From positions 1 through 24,206 of IMG/VR virus record IMGVR_UViG_3300042881_001722: 24,206 nt of DNA. One strand, 5' to 3'. A model generated the notes under the pieces. It made no database searches and was not told the DNA's origin. It saw only the letters and a program-made list of their open reading frames with translations. This DNA is from a virus. Both the position numbers and the translations under genes were made by a program. Below are positions 6,342 through 11,894 of the stretch, in pieces. How positions within the stretch are numbered: position 1 is the stretch's first letter; the number at the start of each line of letters is the position of its first letter.

Positions 6342-7570
6342 ATATATTCAACGGTTTTACCCATAAAATTGCATTGCAGCGTTCCTGTCATCCCGTTACG
6401 GCACTTGCTGATAATCAATTCAGCATCTTCAAGTTCGGGTGGGTTGCCGCCATTCTTCTGTGCTTCATAATAATCAGGTCGGTAAGGGAATAACACCGTG
6501 TCCGCATCCTGTTCTATCGCACCAGACTCCCGTAGGTTCGCTAATTTTGGGCGGCTGTTGCCTTCTTCTGTTCCCCTATTAAGTTGGGATAATGGCATTA
6601 CGGTACATCCGCATTCTTTGGCAATCAGTTTGCATTGCCGGGATATGTTTGCAATTTCCTGCTCCCTGTTTTTACCGCCTGTGGATTTGACCAACTGCAT
6701 ATAATCAATTATTACCAGCGTGGGTTTTACCTTCATCGTCTTAATTCGGGTTTTTATTTGAGCAATGTCCAGCATGGTGCTGTCTTCGATTTCAAATTTG
6801 TAGTCAATGAGCAGTAATTCACGGGCAATGTTTTCCAATTCAAATTCATTCACATCAGCGTTGCGGACTTTCAGGTTGTCCACCCGGCCCAAAGATGAAA
6901 GTATGCGGTCAGCAAGTTGTTCTTTGCTCATCTCCATGCTAAACATTATAACCCTGCCACCCAGCTTTGCATGAGCAATACCGATGCTGACTGCGAATGC
7001 TGTCTTACCCATTCCGGGCCGACCTGCAACCACCACATTTTCACCGGGAACAAACCCCCCGATGTACTTATCTAATTTTGTAAACCCAGTTGGCAGTCCA
7101 ATGGTTTTGATTTCGGACTTGCTTCGCTTTTCCAAATTATCAAAGCGGTCACCGAGTAGATTAATCAGGTCAACAGCTTGTCCGTTTTCGTTCAGTTGTA
7201 TTTCATCAATAGTTTTTTGAACTTCCGACATGGACTGCATTATTTCACTTCCGTTGGTCAGGTCATTGACAATTTTTGTCAAGTCAATAGTCAGGGTTTT
7301 GCGTATGTATTCCTGATGCAACATTGAAACCAACCGAGTAATGCTTTCACCTGTGTAGTAGTTGTTCAGCCCTGCGATGTCCATTGCCATGTCACGGTGC
7401 TTCATTACCACAGCCACGTTGTCAATATGCTCATTGTTAAGGTACATTGCCTGAATGGTCAAACATAGGGTGCGGTATTTTGGTACGGTAAACCATTCGC
7501 TGCGTACTGTTGCGGTTAAATCCAGCTGCTTACCTTGCAACCACGTTCCGAGAATTTGTTGTTCTATCAT
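6335..7570 (-). CDS. dnaB: Replicative DNA helicase, DnaB family, 411 aa
   Basis: Two-domain DnaB layout. The N-terminal helical domain (residues ~1-90) starts MIEQQILGTWLQGK. After a linker comes the RecA-type motor: Walker A GRPGMGKT (183-190), MFSMEMSKEQLADRIL (209-224), Walker B VIIDYMQL (286-293), PLSQLNRG, LRESGAIEQDADTVLF and SKCRNGMTG. It would unwind DNA ahead of the phage fork as a hexamer, loaded by the DnaD-like protein encoded just upstream, whose stop overlaps this ATG (ATGA at 7570-7567). It is slightly shorter than the cellular enzyme (about 450-500 aa). No primase gene appears within the window. Confidence 0.95.
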   Translation of the reverse strand: MIEQQILGTWLQGKQLDLTATVRSEWFTVPKYRTLCLTIQAMYLNNEHIDNVAVVMKHRDMAMDIAGLNNYYTGESITRLVSMLHQEYIRKTLTIDLTKIVNDLTNGSEIMQSMSEVQKTIDEIQLNENGQAVDLINLLGDRFDNLEKRSKSEIKTIGLPTGFTKLDKYIGGFVPGENVVVAGRPGMGKTAFAVSIGIAHAKLGGRVIMFSMEMSKEQLADRILSSLGRVDNLKVRNADVNEFELENIARELLLIDYKFEIEDSTMLDIAQIKTRIKTMKVKPTLVIIDYMQLVKSTGGKNREQEIANISRQCKLIAKECGCTVMPLSQLNRGTEEGNSRPKLANLRESGAIEQDADTVLFPYRPDYYEAQKNGGNPPELEDAELIISKCRNGMTGTLQCNFMGKTVEYIF

Positions 7571-8226
7571 TGTAAAAAGTTTTCTTTTGGTGTTCGGTAA
7601 ACTTCTGCTGTAATTTTCTTGCTGTCAGAGAATAGCCAATTTTTTGCGGTAAGGTATAGTGACCTTTTGTTTGCAATGCCTTTCCAGTTTTCTGCCCTGT
7701 CAAGAATGTCATCTATTTGTTCAATGGTATAGCCATCAGCAATTAGCTTGTCAACTTCTGCCCGTGTGATTTGTAAATGAAGAATTTGCCTATATATCTC
7801 TACATTCTTTTCATTCTTATAATTCTTATCATTCTTGTTTGTTGTCAGTTGTTTGTCAGTTGATTGTCGTTTGATTGTCGTTTGAGTGACGTTTTGTTTG
7901 TCACTTTCTTCATCAGCAATTTGGTAACATTCATATTTACAGACACTTACAAGGGTAAATTTGTTTGTCGTTTTTACTTCAATTTCACCTGTGTTTTCAA
8001 ACTTTTTTAGCAATGTTCTAACAGAACGCTGTGAAATGCCCGTGGCTATTGACAAGTGGCCTATTGAAGTAATGAGCTGACCACGTTTAACATCGTGACC
8101 TTGCCACATTTTGTCAGCGTGGTTTGCCTTCAAAATTATGTATAGAAATAAATGCACGGCTTCCGAGTTGCCGAACCATTGCCATTCTATAAACTTCCTG
8201 TGTATCTTAATCCATCCGTTACTCAT
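7567..8226 (-). CDS. DnaD-type phage replication protein (winged helix), 219 aa
   Basis: I place the start at ATG 8226, which overlaps the upstream stop by eight bases and begins with the family-like MSNGWIKIHRKFIEWQWF. Residues ~1-100 hold a winged helix (GQLITSIGHLSIATGISQRS, then VRTLLKKFENTGEI) ending in a beta-wing (TTNKFTLVSVCKYECYQ), as in phage replisome organisers. The low-complexity middle (Asn-, Lys-, Thr-rich) is a linker. The C-terminal part (ITRAEVDKLIADGYTIEQID, with YLTAKNWL) is helical. It probably binds the origin and loads the helicase encoded next. A longer in-frame extension to 8325 overlaps the upstream gene and is unlikely. Confidence 0.8.
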   Translation of the reverse strand: MSNGWIKIHRKFIEWQWFGNSEAVHLFLYIILKANHADKMWQGHDVKRGQLITSIGHLSIATGISQRSVRTLLKKFENTGEIEVKTTNKFTLVSVCKYECYQIADEESDKQNVTQTTIKRQSTDKQLTTNKNDKNYKNEKNVEIYRQILHLQITRAEVDKLIADGYTIEQIDDILDRAENWKGIANKRSLYLTAKNWLFSDSKKITAEVYRTPKENFLQ

Positions 8227-8422
8227 CTTCAAGTTTTTTAATTCTTGTTTCACATTCTGCCAAAAAATCAATGGCAGCAGATTTTTCAAGTTCAATGACA
8301 AAGCTTTGGTTCTTATTTTTATCATAAAATATCAAAGCAAAAAACTTGTTGTCACCTGAACGTGCTGGTGTGAGTTCTTTCAATGGGTCTGTTTTGTCAA
8401 TAAATACGGTTCTTTTAGGCAT
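8219..8422 (-). CDS. Hypothetical protein, 67 aa
   Basis: Overlaps both neighbours by eight bases. It begins with a basic segment (MPKRTVFIDKTDP), has a beta-type core (NKFFALIFYDKNKNQSFVIE) and ends in a charged helix (FLAECETRIKKLEDE). I do not recognise it. The position in the replication operon suggests an accessory to replication. Confidence 0.6.
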   Translation of the reverse strand: MPKRTVFIDKTDPLKELTPARSGDNKFFALIFYDKNKNQSFVIELEKSAAIDFLAECETRIKKLEDE

Positions 8423-8627
8423 GGTTATTTTCTTTAAGGGTTAATTTTTTACACTGGTTGTAATAGATGATTTGCAGGTCAAGTTTCATCCAAAGGTACT
8501 CACATTGTAATAACGTAAGCACCTTGTTTTCTCGCCTGTAATTTTCATACTCTTTGCGCAGTTCAAGTTCTGCGATTTGCTCGTCACAATATGCGACTGG
8601 TAGTGGTGTTGGTTTGTAAATATTCAT
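8415..8627 (-). CDS. Hypothetical protein, 70 aa, first gene after the structured leader
   Basis: I choose ATG 8627, right after the U tract of the hairpin described at 8628-8700. The frame stays open a further 30 codons to an ATG at 8717, but that extension would translate the hairpin itself. The 70-residue product is helical with many Tyr, Glu and Leu (EQIAELELRKEYENYRREN; LQCEYLWMKLDLQIIYYNQ). No domain is recognised. If the longer start is used the protein has 100 residues beginning MKRIQLTPTQVDSRL. Confidence 0.55.
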   Translation of the reverse strand: MNIYKPTPLPVAYCDEQIAELELRKEYENYRRENKVLTLLQCEYLWMKLDLQIIYYNQCKKLTLKENNHA

Positions 8628-8700
8628 AAAAAAAACACCCACACTTTCGATAGTTGAACCCGGTCTGGACACTAACCGACTATCTACTTGCGTGGGTGTT
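8628..8700 (-). terminator. Long stem-loop plus U8 at a start codon: attenuator-like leader element
   Basis: On the minus strand AACACCCAC (8700-8692) pairs with GTGGGTGTT (8642-8634), GATAGT (8684-8679) with ACTATC (8654-8649), and CGGT (8678-8675) with ACCG (8664-8661). The structure is followed by eight Ts (8635-8628) and at once by ATG 8627. This is a good intrinsic-terminator shape between a promoter (8765-8796) and the replication operon, so it can act as an attenuator. GGGTTCA in its loop (8661-8655) is exactly complementary to TGAACCC upstream in the leader (8745-8739). Confidence 0.65.
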
Positions 8701-8803
8701 AATTGTATTCGTTTCATTTGTCCAATCTTCTCGGCAGGGGGTTCAGTCCTGTTATTCCGATATGCAATTATATAACAAAGATTTTAGATTTCCAAATTTA
8801 TTT
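8701..8803 (-). promoter_or_regulatory. Candidate promoter and leader of the replication operon
   Basis: TTTG (8796-8793), 20 bases, TATAATTG (8772-8765) matches the Bacteroidota consensus with one mismatch. The predicted start near 8760 gives a leader of about 130 bases before ATG 8627, unlike the leaderless promoters nearby. The leader holds the TGAACCC that complements the hairpin loop downstream. I see no other gene in this stretch. Confidence 0.5.
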
Positions 8804-9022
8804 TTATTCGTTGCAGTATTCCTGACGTTCGTGATAATCAATGTCGCTTTGTTCGTCACGTTCCCATTCAATAGTTTGGGTGATGTACCATTGCCATCCC
8901 TTTTCCCATTGTTTGAAGTCATCGGAGTTCAGTTCAAAAGGGTTTTCGCCTTCGGTTTCGTAGTAATTAAACTGCTGACTGGCTATCCAGCCCATTTCAA
9001 AAGGTGTTTTTGTGTTTTCCAT
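8804..9022 (-). CDS. Small acidic protein resembling ribosome modulation factor, 72 aa
   Basis: The residue pattern GWIAS near the N terminus, then ENPFELNS, then WEKGWQWY follows the RMF-type spacing (G-x-x-A, N/C-P-Y/F, W-x-x-G-W). RMF dimerises and silences ribosomes in gammaproteobacteria. This protein is acidic rather than basic, so ribosome binding is doubtful; small RMF-like proteins of unknown function are common in phages. It is the first gene of the minus-strand early region, expressed from a promoter four bases before its ATG, which suggests a very early role. The long plus-strand frame opposite is not a gene. Confidence 0.6.
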   Translation of the reverse strand: MENTKTPFEMGWIASQQFNYYETEGENPFELNSDDFKQWEKGWQWYITQTIEWERDEQSDIDYHERQEYCNE

Positions 9023-9026
9023 GCTG

Positions 9027-9057
9027 CAAATCTAATATACTTTTCTATACTTGCAAT
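9027..9057 (-). promoter_or_regulatory. Bacteroidota-type early promoter (ATTG-N19-TAGATTTG)
   Basis: ATTG (9057-9054), 19 bases, TAGATTTG (9034-9027), CAGC, ATG 9022. This is the first promoter of the leftward early region and has the same four-base gap to the ATG as those at 4869, 5838 and 6311. Confidence 0.8.
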
Positions 9058-9085
9058 ACTTTTTGTTAAATTATTTGTGTTAAAG

Positions 9086-9094
9086 TTATCCACA
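9086..9094 (+). other. Consensus DnaA box in the divergent AT-rich gap, candidate replication origin
   Basis: TTATCCACA at 9086-9094 is the exact DnaA box. It lies in the only divergent intergenic region of the window (9023-9133), which is very AT-rich, between leftward replication genes and rightward genes. The phage encodes its own DnaA domain IV protein at 5851-6306, so this may be the origin or an operator. Only one perfect box is seen. Confidence 0.5.
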
Positions 9095-9121
9095 ATTTAA
9101 TAAAATAGACCTTTTACGAAT

Positions 9122-9133
9122 AAACTTTGTGCC
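9122..9133 (+). promoter_or_regulatory. Possible rightward promoter before the HNH gene
   Basis: AAACTTTG (9122-9129) resembles the -7 box TAnnTTTG and, like the leftward promoters, lies four bases before the start codon (GTG 9134). I see no good -33 TTTG at 19-20 bases (TTTA lies at 9096-9099), so this is a weaker call. Confidence 0.35.
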
Positions 9134-9403
9134 GTGAAGAAGCATACCAAGGTATATCTTGACCATTTCGGCTATGACAAGACCGATTTCATCCCTTGTG
9201 AGGTATGTGGCGCACAAGCGGTGGACATTCACCACATCGAAGCCCGGGGTATGGGTGGAAGCAAACACGCTGATGTGATTGAAAACTTGATGGCCCTATG
9301 CAGAAAAGACCATGCCCGGTATGGGGATAACAAGTCATTCAAAGATTGGCTCAAAAAAGTTCACGCACTTAAACTTGAACAGGCGCACCGAGATACTGAT
9401 TGA
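9134..9403 (+). CDS. HNH endonuclease, 89 aa
   Basis: Starts at GTG 9134. A zinc-type CxxC (Cys22, Cys25) is followed by DIHHI (His33-His34), Asn51 in IENLMALC and C-x3-H (Cys56, His60): the beta-beta-alpha metal HNH fold. HNH proteins near phage terminases often help cut concatemers during packaging. Here the gene is first in the rightward unit, about 4 kb before the small terminase, so a packaging role is possible but unproven; it could also be a homing-type or restriction nuclease. Its end overlaps the next gene by 29 bases. Confidence 0.85.
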   Translation: MKKHTKVYLDHFGYDKTDFIPCEVCGAQAVDIHHIEARGMGGSKHADVIENLMALCRKDHARYGDNKSFKDWLKKVHALKLEQAHRDTD

Positions 9404-9908
9404 ACTTGCCAATTCCAAATGGCTTCCTGACTTCTGCAATAAAATTGGAAGCCATGTCGCTGCCGACCTACAACAACACTTGCTTCTAATATGCTGTGAA
9501 ATGGATGCTGACCGCCTGATACAACTGCACCAAAGCAATGGACTTGTATACTATTTAGTAAGGGTGGGTTGCAATGCGGTCAACGGCAATCGTTACACAA
9601 AGTTTTACCGTGACTTCCTGCGCACCACAGAAACCTTGCCCGAAAATTATGATGAGGAAGCCGAAGATTATGACGAAACCCACATCCGCAGAAAACAGGA
9701 AGCGGTGGAGTCTGTCAATTTCAAAGAGGTGGCTAATCATTTTAACCGGAGTGAGTGGTATGTGGTAAAGTTATGGCAGTTGTGGGAAGACAAACAGAGC
9801 ATGGCAATGATTGCCCGGGACACCAAAATCAACTACCGGGAGATTAGCCAAATCATAAACGCAATCAAAACACAAATCAAAGAAAAATATAATGAATACG
9901 ATGACTGA
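9375..9908 (+). CDS. Sigma-like / HTH DNA-binding protein, 177 aa
   Basis: No ATG fits well. I choose TTG 9375 (MNRRTEILIELANSKWLPDF), since the ATG at 9312 would overlap the HNH gene by 92 bases. The N-terminal half is helical (DLQQHLLLICCEMDADRLIQ), followed by an acidic linker (NYDEEAEDYDETH). The C-terminal ~65 residues carry HTH-type helices (FKEVANHFNRSEWYVVKLWQ; MIARDTKINYREISQIINAI), like sigma region 4. Such proteins in Bacteroidota phages are often labelled sigma-70-like. It could direct RNA polymerase to later promoters, such as those with the CTACTTTTWTA motif. That link is inference. Confidence 0.5.
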   Translation: MNRRTEILIELANSKWLPDFCNKIGSHVAADLQQHLLLICCEMDADRLIQLHQSNGLVYYLVRVGCNAVNGNRYTKFYRDFLRTTETLPENYDEEAEDYDETHIRRKQEAVESVNFKEVANHFNRSEWYVVKLWQLWEDKQSMAMIARDTKINYREISQIINAIKTQIKEKYNEYDD

Positions 9909-10146
9909 CATTTTGGGAGTGGCCGCATTGTGCGTTCTGCTTTCCCGTTACTTCTTTCCCCCGATGATTTCATTTGTCTATGCGCTGGACAGCCGTTACC
10001 GCAAAACAATCAAACCTTTTGAATGCGGGTTCTGCCTATCGTGGTGGGTGGGACTTACTTGGTTTGCCGTTGAATTCGGATTGTACGGAGTGATTTATGG
10101 TGCATTATGTGCTATATTTGGGGCTTTAATTGACCGATACCTATGA
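9892..10146 (+). CDS. DUF1360-like membrane protein, 84 aa
   Basis: ATG 9892 overlaps the upstream gene by 17 bases. There are three hydrophobic stretches (about residues 5-32, 47-64 and 65-80) and a central ECGFCLSWWVGL motif, the CxxC-x-x-WxGL feature of DUF1360-type membrane proteins. The two cysteines may bind metal. Its role in phage growth is unknown; superinfection exclusion or envelope modification would fit. Its stop overlaps the next micro-ORF (ATGA). Confidence 0.65.
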   Translation: MNTMTDILGVAALCVLLSRYFFPPMISFVYALDSRYRKTIKPFECGFCLSWWVGLTWFAVEFGLYGVIYGALCAIFGALIDRYL

Positions 10147-10229
10147 CACTAATTGAAATCACATTGACTGGCATCGCTATGGGGGTTGTTTTACCCTGTG
10201 TTTGTTACTTCATAATGACAAGAATATGA
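10143..10229 (+). CDS. Micro-ORF: hydrophobic 28-aa peptide
   Basis: MTLIEITLTGIAMG followed by VVLPCVCYFIMTRI: an almost wholly hydrophobic peptide that could span the membrane once. ATGA overlaps tie it to both neighbours (10143-10146 and 10226-10229) and it exactly fills the gap between them. It may be a real membrane peptide or serve only to carry ribosomes on to the next gene. Confidence 0.5.
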   Translation: MTLIEITLTGIAMGVVLPCVCYFIMTRI

Positions 10230-10432
10230 CACCTGAACAACGCAGTCTTTGCCTTGACTTGAAGTCGCATATTGAGAGGATAAACAAGACCGGCACATAC
10301 TCACTTGAAGCTGGGTACTATGCCAAATTAAACGAGGTACACAGGCAGTTGTACGGCCAACCGTTCCCAGCGTGTCGCAGTTGTATGTTTGATGCACTAA
10401 AAAAACTATATAGGGAAGCACTCAATGGTTAG
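10226..10432 (+). CDS. Hypothetical protein with CxxC, 68 aa
   Basis: Start ATG 10226 is set by the ATGA overlap with the micro-ORF. The protein is helical (RSLCLDLKSHIERI; LEAGYYAKLNEVHRQLYG) and ends ACRSCMFDALKKLYREALNG. The CxxC near the C terminus may bind zinc. I do not recognise a named family, though short proteins with this C-terminal pattern occur in Bacteroidota phages. It overlaps the glycosyltransferase gene by eight bases. Confidence 0.65.
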   Translation: MTPEQRSLCLDLKSHIERINKTGTYSLEAGYYAKLNEVHRQLYGQPFPACRSCMFDALKKLYREALNG

Positions 10433-11180
10433 TATTATTCATGGCGGCAACGCAGGGGATTTGATTTACTCACTACCGGCAATGAGAGCAGCATCCCGGT
10501 TGCACGATAGCAAGGTTCACTTATATTTACAGGTGGATGTACCAGCGCAATACAATTTCAATCACCCGATGGGCAAGGTGCAGATGAATAATCAAATGGC
10601 TGAAATGCTTTTGCCACTTTTGATGTCTACGGACTTTATAGGCAAATGCACAATCACAGATGAAGCCGCAAAATGCGACTACAATTTTAACCTATTCAGG
10701 AAGTTTCACAATTACACGGGGCATATTTCCCAGTGGTATTTTCATATCTACCCAGAACTGACTTGCAATTTAGCCGAGCCGATACACTTTGATGTATGGC
10801 AATTAGGCAATCACCAAATCATTTTGAACAGGACAGCCCGGTATCACAACCCGACATTTGATTATTCCATCCTGCGCAGGTATCAGGATAAGATAAAATT
10901 TGTAGGGCTGCCCGATGAATACCGCATAATTTCGGCCAAGCTGCCCGACATTTCTCACATCGAAGTAAAAGACTTTGCGGAGCTGTGCGGCATCATAAAG
11001 GGCTGTGAGTTATTTGTCGGCAATCAGTCAATGGCCTATGCCATAGCCGAGGTAATGAAACATCCACGTGTTGTTGAAATCTGCCCGACTGCGCATAACG
11101 TCATCCCGACAGGTGACAATGGCTATGGTGCATGGACAATAATGAATTTGACACAGATATTGAAATCAAAATATGAATAA
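10425..11180 (+). CDS. GT9-like (heptosyltransferase-type) glycosyltransferase, 251 aa
   Basis: The N terminus, SIIHGGNAGDLIYSLPAMRA (residues 3-22), is the GT9 acceptor-side motif (GxxGDxxxxxPA). The C-terminal part (KGCELFVGNQSMAYAIAEV, then RVVEICPT) matches the GT9 nucleotide-sugar side, where FVGxxSGxxHxA is usual; here GNQSMAYAIAE lacks the usual His. GT9 enzymes add heptose or similar sugars to lipopolysaccharide. At 251 residues it is shorter than cellular GT9 enzymes (about 330-350). It may modify host surface glycan, virion or DNA; the acceptor is unknown. It lies in one run with a methyltransferase and, further on, a GT4. Confidence 0.7.
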   Translation: MVSIIHGGNAGDLIYSLPAMRAASRLHDSKVHLYLQVDVPAQYNFNHPMGKVQMNNQMAEMLLPLLMSTDFIGKCTITDEAAKCDYNFNLFRKFHNYTGHISQWYFHIYPELTCNLAEPIHFDVWQLGNHQIILNRTARYHNPTFDYSILRRYQDKIKFVGLPDEYRIISAKLPDISHIEVKDFAELCGIIKGCELFVGNQSMAYAIAEVMKHPRVVEICPTAHNVIPTGDNGYGAWTIMNLTQILKSKYE

Positions 11181-11280
11181 CATGAATTTACTAATTGCCG
11201 TAGTATTGACACTTTCTGGCTTAATGGTATTATGGCTGCTGATTAAAGACATTTTAATATATTTTACAAAAGGAATATGA
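11173..11280 (+). CDS. Micro-ORF: single-pass membrane peptide, 35 aa
   Basis: Starts at ATG 11173, inside the end of the glycosyltransferase gene, and ends in an ATGA overlap with the methyltransferase. Residues 5-31 (LLIAVVLTLSGLMVLWLLI and beyond) form one clear membrane segment with Lys on the far side. It might anchor or help the two glycan-type enzymes at the membrane. No homologue is recognised. Confidence 0.5.
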   Translation: MNNMNLLIAVVLTLSGLMVLWLLIKDILIYFTKGI

Positions 11281-11894
11281 GCAAAACTAAATCACCCATC
11301 ACGGGTAAGGTAGCCAAAAAAGCATTCGTCAAAGGTGGGGTGCAATACTACACCGATGACTTGTTAAACATCTTCTGCAAAAAACTTGACCAATCAGGCA
11401 TGGTGGGCGGTGGCAAAGAAGATGAACGCAATGCCGATGAGTTAAACCAAACCCGGTTAGAACGCATCCGCAAAATATCAGGCAAGGATAACCCAACCAT
11501 TTTAGATTATGGGTGTGGCACTGGTTTGATGGTTACATTCATGCATGATGCTGGACTTGACTGTGATGGTTATGACCCTTATAACGGATATTATGCCGAT
11601 GTTTTATCCCTTAAAAAGGACTATGATGTCATCGTGCTGACAGAGGTAATCGAACACTTGACAGCACCATTTGCCGAGTTGGCCGAAATAAAAGAGTTTT
11701 GTCACAAGGGTAGTAAGGTAATCATTGAAACTTCCTTTGCCGATTGGCTTACCGAAAATGACGAATACATTGAACCAAAGGTGGGGCATTGCACAATTTT
11801 CAGCCATGCCGGGCTTGACTATTTGATGGCGCAGTTCGACTTCAAACCTGACAATCACATTAACAGAAACGTAAGAATATATGCAGTGGGTTAA
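11277..11894 (+). CDS. Class I SAM-dependent methyltransferase, 205 aa
   Basis: Motif I (ILDYGCGTG, residues 75-83) binds S-adenosylmethionine; GYDPY (98-102) is the acidic loop of motif II; EVIEHL (123-128) is typical of UbiG/small-molecule and sugar methyltransferases. There is no DNA-methyltransferase DPPY. Flanked by a glycosyltransferase and a DNA methyltransferase fusion, it may methylate a sugar or a modified base. The N-terminal ~70 residues are basic and not recognised. The start is set by ATGA overlap with the micro-ORF upstream; AGGA is close before it. Confidence 0.85.
   Translation: MSKTKSPITGKVAKKAFVKGGVQYYTDDLLNIFCKKLDQSGMVGGGKEDERNADELNQTRLERIRKISGKDNPTILDYGCGTGLMVTFMHDAGLDCDGYDPYNGYYADVLSLKKDYDVIVLTEVIEHLTAPFAELAEIKEFCHKGSKVIIETSFADWLTENDEYIEPKVGHCTIFSHAGLDYLMAQFDFKPDNHINRNVRIYAVG

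Noticed and set aside
7567-8325. Longer form of the DnaD-like protein starting at 8325
   Set aside because: The extra 33 residues overlap the upstream gene for about 100 bases and look unlike the family; the ATG at 8226 gives the family-like N terminus.
8654-9100. A 148-codon plus-strand frame opposite the RMF-like gene
   Set aside because: It is antisense to a gene with a clear promoter, starts within the leader hairpin, and its long Phe/Val/Leu runs mirror the acidic codons of the minus-strand gene.
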